Shown in pieces: positions 6,634 to 12,102 of a stretch of DNA of 12,102 bases. The first letter of the stretch is position 1; every line of letters begins with the position of its first letter. The translations under genes were made by a program, and so were the position numbers. The stretch lies in assembly GCA_947482805.1 (NCBI GenBank), contig CANKLK010000059.1, positions 1 through 12,102 on the forward strand. Reading direction: 5' to 3'. The notes beneath the pieces are model-generated. The model did not search any database. It was not told the origin of the DNA and saw only the letters and a list, made by a program, of their open reading frames with translations. This stretch comes from Flavobacteriaceae bacterium. GTDB taxonomy: Bacteria > Bacteroidota > Bacteroidia > Flavobacteriales > Flavobacteriaceae.

Positions 6634-8564
6634 GAAAGGTTTTGCTACCCACTATTATTTTTATTGCTACCATTTTACTTGTTTTGCGTCTTTTTTATTT
6701 ACAGGTAATTGATGATACGCTAAAATTAAAATCGGATAATAATGCCATTAAAATTGCTTATGATTATCCGGAGCGTGGTTATATTTATGACAGAAATGGT
6801 AAGCTTCTGGTTGCCAATCAACCTTCCTATGACATTATGGTTATCCCAAAAGATGTCAAAGATTTAGACACAACCGAATTCTGTTCATTACTAAAAATTA
6901 CCAAAGAAGATTTTCTTAAAAAAATTGCTAAAGCTAAAGTTTACAGTCCAAGACTTCCCTCAGTTTTTCTATCTCAACTAAATAAAAAAGAATACGCTGC
7001 TTTTCAGGAAATTCAAAGAAAGTTTATTGGCTTCTATATTCAAAAAAGATCTTTAAGAGATTATCAAGTGGCTTTTGGAGCTAATGTTTTTGGGTTTATC
7101 ACTCAAGTAAATGATAAAATCATTCAAAAAAATAAGTATTATAATTCAGGAGATTTAATTGGCAGACAAGGTGTTGAAGAAAGTTATGAAGATTTTTTAC
7201 GCGGAATAAAAGGGGTAAAATATATTCAAAAGAATAAGTACAATCGGGATATTGGCTCTTATAAAGAAGGAAGATTTGACACCATTGCTGTTCAGGGAAG
7301 CGATATTAATTTGAGTATTGATGCTGAACTTCAAAAATATGGTGAAGAATTAATGATTAACAAACGTGGTGGAATTGTAGCCATCGAACCAAAAACAGGT
7401 GAAATCTTAGCATTAGTAACTGCTCCATCTTATGATCCTGCTATTTTGGTTGGTAGACAACGTTCTAAAAATTATACTGCTTTATATAAAGATTCAATAG
7501 CTAAGCCATTGTATGACAGAGGGTTATTGGCAGAATATACTCCCGGTTCTCCTTTCAAAATCCTAACCGGATTGGTTGCCTTGCAAGAGGGCGCAATAGA
7601 TGTGAATACCACTTTCTTTTGTAATCATGGATTTAGTTATGCACCAGGGCGATTTATGAAATGTCACTGTCATGGTGGTGCGCTTCAATTACATAGAGGA
7701 ATATATGAATCTTGTAACACGTTCTTTTCCAGTTCTTATATGAAAACTATAGACAAATACAACAACCCTCCTAAAGGCGTTGATGTTTGGAGCAATCACT
7801 TAAAAAGTTTTGGATTAGGACAGTTTATGGGCTATGATTTACCAACAGGAAAAAAAGGGAATTTGCCTACATCCAAAACATATAAAAAGATGTATCCTGG
7901 ATGGGGTTGGTCAAGCAAAACAATCGTTTCTAATGCCATCGGGCAAGGAGAAGTATTAATGACACCGATTCAATTGGCGAATATGATTGCTATTGTTGCT
8001 AATCGTGGATATTATTACACACCTCATATCATAAAAAAAATCAAAGGTAATGTTATTGATAAAAAGTTTAGAACAAAACATGTTACTACTGTAAACAAAA
8101 AATATTTTGAGCCTATGATAAACGGACTATTCGATGTTTATAATTTGGGAACAGCACATGGCTTAAATGTTGAAGGTATTGATATTTGTGGTAAAACAGG
8201 AACAGCAGAAAATTTTGCGAAAATCAATGGTAAAAGAGTAAAGCTTCAAGATCACTCAATCTTTGTGGCTTTTGCTCCCAAGGATAATCCAAAAATTGCT
8301 ATAGCTGTTTTTGTAGAAAATGGATATTGGGGATCACGTTGGGCAGGCCCAATTACGAGTTTGATGATTGAAAAATATATAAAAAAGAAAATTACAAGAA
8401 CGGATTTAGAAAAACGAATGTTGGAAGGAAGTCTTCAAGGTGAATACAATAAATATTATGCAAATCCAATTATAGATACTTTGATTAAAACAAAAATTGA
8501 GGGCCCTGTAAAACCAATTGTTATAAAACCGGCAGTTAAAGTAAAAGTTACTCCGGAAAATTAA
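6630..8564 (+). CDS. mrdA: Penicillin-binding protein 2 (elongation transpeptidase)
   Basis: A 644-residue class B penicillin-binding protein. It cross-links the glycan strands made by RodA during side-wall growth. A single N-terminal membrane helix (about residues 5-24) anchors it. The pedestal starts with YPERGYIYDRNGKLLVANQPSY, the standard PBP2 opening. The transpeptidase domain has the three active-site motifs: SPFK with Ser307 and Lys310, SCN at 361-363 and KTG at 522-524, in normal spacing. Between the first two motifs lies a cluster of Cys331, His333, Cys345, His346, Cys347, His348 and Cys362, which may bind metal. The C-terminal tail after about residue 600 is lysine- and proline-rich and probably flexible. 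Overlaps mreD by four bases; rodA follows after 11. Confidence 0.95.
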   Translation: MRKVLLPTIIFIATILLVLRLFYLQVIDDTLKLKSDNNAIKIAYDYPERGYIYDRNGKLLVANQPSYDIMVIPKDVKDLDTTEFCSLLKITKEDFLKKIAKAKVYSPRLPSVFLSQLNKKEYAAFQEIQRKFIGFYIQKRSLRDYQVAFGANVFGFITQVNDKIIQKNKYYNSGDLIGRQGVEESYEDFLRGIKGVKYIQKNKYNRDIGSYKEGRFDTIAVQGSDINLSIDAELQKYGEELMINKRGGIVAIEPKTGEILALVTAPSYDPAILVGRQRSKNYTALYKDSIAKPLYDRGLLAEYTPGSPFKILTGLVALQEGAIDVNTTFFCNHGFSYAPGRFMKCHCHGGALQLHRGIYESCNTFFSSSYMKTIDKYNNPPKGVDVWSNHLKSFGLGQFMGYDLPTGKKGNLPTSKTYKKMYPGWGWSSKTIVSNAIGQGEVLMTPIQLANMIAIVANRGYYYTPHIIKKIKGNVIDKKFRTKHVTTVNKKYFEPMINGLFDVYNLGTAHGLNVEGIDICGKTGTAENFAKINGKRVKLQDHSIFVAFAPKDNPKIAIAVFVENGYWGSRWAGPITSLMIEKYIKKKITRTDLEKRMLEGSLQGEYNKYYANPIIDTLIKTKIEGPVKPIVIKPAVKVKVTPEN

Positions 8565-8575
8565 TTTCTAAATAG

Positions 8576-9835
8576 ATGAAAAATCAAAGTGTAACCAATA
8601 ATCTAGACTGGATAAGCATAGTCATCTATTTCGCCTTAGTGATCATGGGTTGGCTAAATATCTATTCGTCTTCATTATCATCAATAGAACAGGAAACTTC
8701 GATTTTTGATTTTAGTCAAATTTACGGGAAACAATTTTTGTTTATCATCCTCACGATTCCACTAATATTTATCGTTTTATCTGTTGATGGAAAGTTTTAC
8801 GAAAAATTTTCCAGTGTCATATATGTAATCGGATTACTTTCTTTAGCGGGTTTATATGTATTTGGGAAAACCGTAAAAGGTCAAGCCAATTGGTACTCTT
8901 TTGGTTCCTTTGGTATACAACCATCCGAATTTGTAAAAGCCGCAACTGCGATGGCTTTAGCCAAATATTTGAGCGATGTTCAAGTAAATTTGAAAGATTT
9001 AAATAGGCAGTTTCAAGCATTAGGAATACTTTTCCTCCCAATTTTGTTAATTGCTCCTCATGATCCTGGAAGTGCCCTAATTTTTTGTGTTTTTATTTTG
9101 GTTTTATACAGAGAAGGTTTGCCTTCATGGTATGTTTGGACAGGATTTATTACCTTAATTTTATTTGTATTAGCATTAATTATAAAACCTTTAATACTAA
9201 CAATAATAGCTTTAGTTGTTATACTGTTTGTTTATTATAGAAGTCGAATCATAAACAGAAATTGGATATTGAGTGCCTTAGTATTTGTGATGATTGGTGG
9301 GTTTGTCTTTTCAGTAGATTATGTTTTTGTGAATGTTTTTAAACAACATCATAGAGACCGATTTAATATTCTTTTAGGTAAAGAAGTCGATATGAAGGGT
9401 ATTGGTTATAACACCAATCAATCTGAAATCGCTATTGGATCTGGCGGTTGGTTTGGTAAAGGATATCTGGAGGGAACACAAACAAAAGGTGGTTTTGTGC
9501 CAGAACAACACACCGATTATATTTTTACAACCGTTGGCGAAGAATGGGGATTTTTAGGATGTCTTTTTATAATTGGTCTTTTCCTCTGTTTAATAATGCG
9601 GATTATCTATTTAGCCGAAAGGCAGAAGACCAAATTTAGCCGAGTCTATGGATATTGTGTTGCCGCTGTTCTGTTTATACACTTTTTTGTTAATATAGCC
9701 ATGGTGGCAGGTATATTTCCTACCATTGGTGTTCCACTGCCATTTTTCTCATACGGAGGTTCCGGACTTTGGGGTTTTACCATATTACTTTTTATCTTTC
9801 TGAAAATGGATGCCAACAAAGTAAACGAATGGTAA
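8576..9835 (+). CDS. rodA: SEDS peptidoglycan glycosyltransferase RodA
   Basis: A 419-residue polytopic membrane protein of the SEDS family, with about ten membrane helices. It polymerises lipid II into glycan strands together with PBP2. Diagnostic segments are GQANWYSFGSFGIQPSEFVK near residue 100, PHDPGSALIF, IAIGSGGWFGKGYLEGTQ, VPEQHTDYIFTTVGEEWGF and the C-terminal GVPLPFFSYGGSGL. Asp314 in HTD aligns with the catalytic aspartate of SEDS proteins. At 419 residues it is about 50 longer than E. coli RodA. The extra length lies in the middle, around residues 180-250, where an additional hydrophobic stretch (LILTIIALVVILFVYY) precedes a basic loop. I believe this longer form is usual in Bacteroidota. 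Last gene of the rod cluster. Confidence 0.95.
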   Translation: MKNQSVTNNLDWISIVIYFALVIMGWLNIYSSSLSSIEQETSIFDFSQIYGKQFLFIILTIPLIFIVLSVDGKFYEKFSSVIYVIGLLSLAGLYVFGKTVKGQANWYSFGSFGIQPSEFVKAATAMALAKYLSDVQVNLKDLNRQFQALGILFLPILLIAPHDPGSALIFCVFILVLYREGLPSWYVWTGFITLILFVLALIIKPLILTIIALVVILFVYYRSRIINRNWILSALVFVMIGGFVFSVDYVFVNVFKQHHRDRFNILLGKEVDMKGIGYNTNQSEIAIGSGGWFGKGYLEGTQTKGGFVPEQHTDYIFTTVGEEWGFLGCLFIIGLFLCLIMRIIYLAERQKTKFSRVYGYCVAAVLFIHFFVNIAMVAGIFPTIGVPLPFFSYGGSGLWGFTILLFIFLKMDANKVNEW

Positions 9836-9871
9836 TTTAAATTAATTATTTCTTTATTAGGTTTTTTAAAA

Positions 9872-12102
9872 TTACGATTTAACTAGTTTTTCTTTTTTAA
9901 CTTTTGATGTTAAACCCTTGTTATTCTCCAATTGCAAATCGTTTAGAATATGAATAGCTTCTTCAATATAAATGTCTTTTGACAAACTTTCATGCCATCT
10001 CTCACGTTTTTCTTTAAGCACTGAATCTTTGTTCATTTCATCAACTTCATAAGGAAGCGAATTAAAATCAAAATTGTTTTTATAGTCAAGGATTGGCTTG
10101 TATTTTTTATTCTTTTCGTCTAATGCTTTTTGTTCAGCTTTGAATTTATCTATGTTTAAGCTATAAATGTTTTCTTTATTTCTTTCATCCAGCCATTTTG
10201 CATTATCGTCAATCAGATTCAACTGAGCATTATTACTCATTCGGCCCTTGCTTTTAGAAATAGTTAAATCAAAATTGTTTTGTTTATCCCACACTTTGTA
10301 ATCAGCGGCATCAATCTTATCCCATGGCATGGCATTATCTATATCTCTTTCACCCATTTTTAGATAGGAATATCTATCTGGTATAGCGATATCACTTTTC
10401 ACTCCTTCCAATTGAGTTGAGCCTCCATTTATTCTATAGAATTTTTGAGTTGTTGTTTTCAACGCGCCTAAATCTCCGAAGGTATTACCGCGAACAAACT
10501 GATTTAAATCTATTACATTTTGCACGGTTCCCTTTCCGTATGATTGTTTGCTTCCAATAATTACTCCTCGTTTGTAGTCTTGAATGGCTGCCGCTAGAAT
10601 CTCAGAAGCCGAGGCAGAAAATTCATTAATCATTACTACCAACGGACCATCCCATTGTACTTTGGAGTCTCTATCATAAAGAACTTCCTTTTTACCCGCT
10701 GCCGATTTAATTTGAACTATTGGTCCTTGCTCAATAAACAATCCTGCAATATCAACTACAGTTTTTAAGGAACCTCCTCCATTATCTCTAACATCCATTA
10801 CAATACCCTGAACGCCTGCTGCTTTTAATCTGTCAACTTCTTTAGCAACATCTTTTCCTGCATCGCGACTGTTTTGGTCATCAAAATCGATATAGAATTT
10901 TGGCAAATAAATTATTCCGTATTTAAAGCCGTCTTTTTCTACAACACTTGATTTCACATAGGTTTCTTCAATTTCAACCTCATCGCGAATAATTGTAATT
11001 ACTTTAATCGAACCATCTGTCTTCTTTACTGTTAAACGAACTTCTGTCCCTTTTGGACCTTTTATTTTTTTAACAACATCATCTAATCGCATGCCAACTA
11101 CATCAACAGGTTCAGCATCTGCTTGAGCTACTTTTAAAACGATATCTCCCGCCTCAAGCTCTTTTCCTCGCCATGCCGGCCCGCCAGAAATTAATTCTGT
11201 AATTTCTGTGAAATCATTTTTCTTTTGTAAACGAGCGCCAATTCCTTCTAATTTTCCGCTCATGCTCATATCAAATTTTTCTTTTTCATTTGGTGCAAAA
11301 TAAGAAGTATGTGGATCAAAACGAGAAGATATCGCATTTATATAAATCGAAAACCAATCCTCTCTATTCAAATCTTTAATGAAATTAAAGTTGTCATTCA
11401 AAGAATTTAATGTGCTTTCTCTAGTCTCCTTTTCTAATTGCTCATATGTTTTTGGCGCTTGATTTTTTCTTTTCTCAAAATCTGAAATAAATTTCTTTTC
11501 TGATTCAGGGCTTAGTTTGTCGCCTTGATTTTCTCTGTACTCATTTAACCTTTGCTCTAAAGTTTTGCTTTTGTCTTTTACTAAATCCTCTTCTAACTTT
11601 TGTTTTTCAACTAAAGATGACAAAGTGGATAATTTAACTTGTAAACGCCATCTTTCCTTTAATTCTTGAATATTTTTTGAATAGGGTAATTTCTCGTAAT
11701 CAGTATTTATAGATTCCATTTTTTTGTAATCAAACGGATTTTCTAAAGCTATTTTATAATACGATTTACTTTCTTCCATTCTTTTCATTAATCGAGTATA
11801 AGTCAAATCAAAAAAAGTCAAATCTTTACTTTTAATTTGGTCATCAATTTGAGTCTCATATTTTGCAAACTCATCCATATCAGATTGTAAAAAGAATCGT
11901 TTGGAAGGATCTAACGCATTCAAATAATCTTTATAGACCCCTTTTGAAAAAGCATCATCGATGTCTGCAGGGCTATAATGCCCTTTTTCAATTACAAACG
12001 TCAATAATTCTATCAACATTTTATCTTTCTCAGGATCAGAAGATTTTTCTCTTGGTATAAAACTCCATAAGCCTATACATAACGCTATTATTACCATTAG
12101 TA
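9872..12102 (-). CDS. prc: Carboxy-terminal processing protease, Tsp/Prc type (S41 family); 5' end probably beyond the window
   Basis: The frame is open to the right edge. An ATG at 12097 gives 741 residues, but it would start inside the hydrophobic signal (MVIIALCIGLWSFIP) with no basic residues before it, and the frame continues upstream without a stop. The true start is probably just outside. Numbering from 12097: an N-terminal Tsp domain (about 25-250, ALDPSKRFFLQSDMDEF), a PDZ domain (about 275-360, EGIGARLQ, SGGPAWRGKELEAGDIVLKV), and an S41 core (about 385-570). The catalytic Ser-Lys dyad is Ser496 in SASASE (494-499) and Lys522 in YGKGTVQ. The C-terminal domain is lysine-rich. These periplasmic proteases degrade or trim proteins from exposed C-termini; in E. 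coli Prc acts on PBP3 and the hydrolase MepS. Converges with rodA across a 36-base spacer without a clear terminator. Confidence 0.92.
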   Translation of the reverse strand, partial: LMVIIALCIGLWSFIPREKSSDPEKDKMLIELLTFVIEKGHYSPADIDDAFSKGVYKDYLNALDPSKRFFLQSDMDEFAKYETQIDDQIKSKDLTFFDLTYTRLMKRMEESKSYYKIALENPFDYKKMESINTDYEKLPYSKNIQELKERWRLQVKLSTLSSLVEKQKLEEDLVKDKSKTLEQRLNEYRENQGDKLSPESEKKFISDFEKRKNQAPKTYEQLEKETRESTLNSLNDNFNFIKDLNREDWFSIYINAISSRFDPHTSYFAPNEKEKFDMSMSGKLEGIGARLQKKNDFTEITELISGGPAWRGKELEAGDIVLKVAQADAEPVDVVGMRLDDVVKKIKGPKGTEVRLTVKKTDGSIKVITIIRDEVEIEETYVKSSVVEKDGFKYGIIYLPKFYIDFDDQNSRDAGKDVAKEVDRLKAAGVQGIVMDVRDNGGGSLKTVVDIAGLFIEQGPIVQIKSAAGKKEVLYDRDSKVQWDGPLVVMINEFSASASEILAAAIQDYKRGVIIGSKQSYGKGTVQNVIDLNQFVRGNTFGDLGALKTTTQKFYRINGGSTQLEGVKSDIAIPDRYSYLKMGERDIDNAMPWDKIDAADYKVWDKQNNFDLTISKSKGRMSNNAQLNLIDDNAKWLDERNKENIYSLNIDKFKAEQKALDEKNKKYKPILDYKNNFDFNSLPYEVDEMNKDSVLKEKRERWHESLSKDIYIEEAIHILNDLQLENNKGLTSKVKKEKLVKS

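Noticed and set aside
9836..9871. Bidirectional terminator between rodA and the protease gene
   Set aside because: The spacer has A and T runs but no stem of more than a few weak pairs, so no terminator can be supported.
12095..12097. ATG at 12097 as the true start of the protease
   Set aside because: It would begin in the middle of the hydrophobic signal segment without positive residues, and the frame stays open to the edge; the real start is more likely outside the window.

Overview
The window is a stretch of ordinary chromosome from a Bacteroidota bacterium, most likely Flavobacterium or a close relative. The evidence is AT-rich DNA, A-rich start regions without Shine-Dalgarno sequences, promoter boxes of the Bacteroidota type (TTG, about 20 bases, then TANNTTTG), and protein sequences of clearly flavobacterial character, such as an acetyl-CoA carboxylase beta subunit that has lost its zinc-ribbon cysteines. 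I see no RNA genes, mobile elements, CRISPR array or phage genes.

Layout. Bases 1-139 hold the end of a class II fructose-bisphosphate aldolase gene (fbaA). accD (204-1058) follows in the same direction and ends in a hairpin/T-run terminator. A solitary MacB/FtsX-type ABC permease gene lies on the minus strand (1196-2452), convergent with accD and divergent from purH. purH (2649-4175) has a recognisable promoter about 60 bases upstream of its start. Next comes a five-gene rod-shape and elongasome cluster on the plus strand: mreB, mreC, mreD, mrdA (PBP2) and rodA (4229-9835). mreC/mreD and mreD/mrdA overlap, and mrdA/rodA are 11 bases apart. A large minus-strand gene for a Tsp/Prc-type carboxy-terminal processing protease (S41 family) converges on rodA and runs to the right edge, where its N-terminus is probably cut off.

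How the genes work together. MreB filaments, MreC and MreD position and activate the elongation synthase: RodA polymerises glycan strands and PBP2 cross-links them. A Prc-type periplasmic protease could tune envelope enzymes, but its link to the cluster is only positional. AccD and FbaA are central metabolism, and PurH makes the last two steps of IMP synthesis.

No new multi-gene system is evident. The least explained structure is in the spacers. Four short arrays of degenerate 7- or 9-base repeats, each with a different consensus, sit at or within a few bases of the stop codons of fbaA, accD, the permease and mreB. Two protein-level points also deserve a look: the cysteine-free AccD N-terminus, and a Cys/His cluster next to the active site of PBP2 that resembles a metal site.
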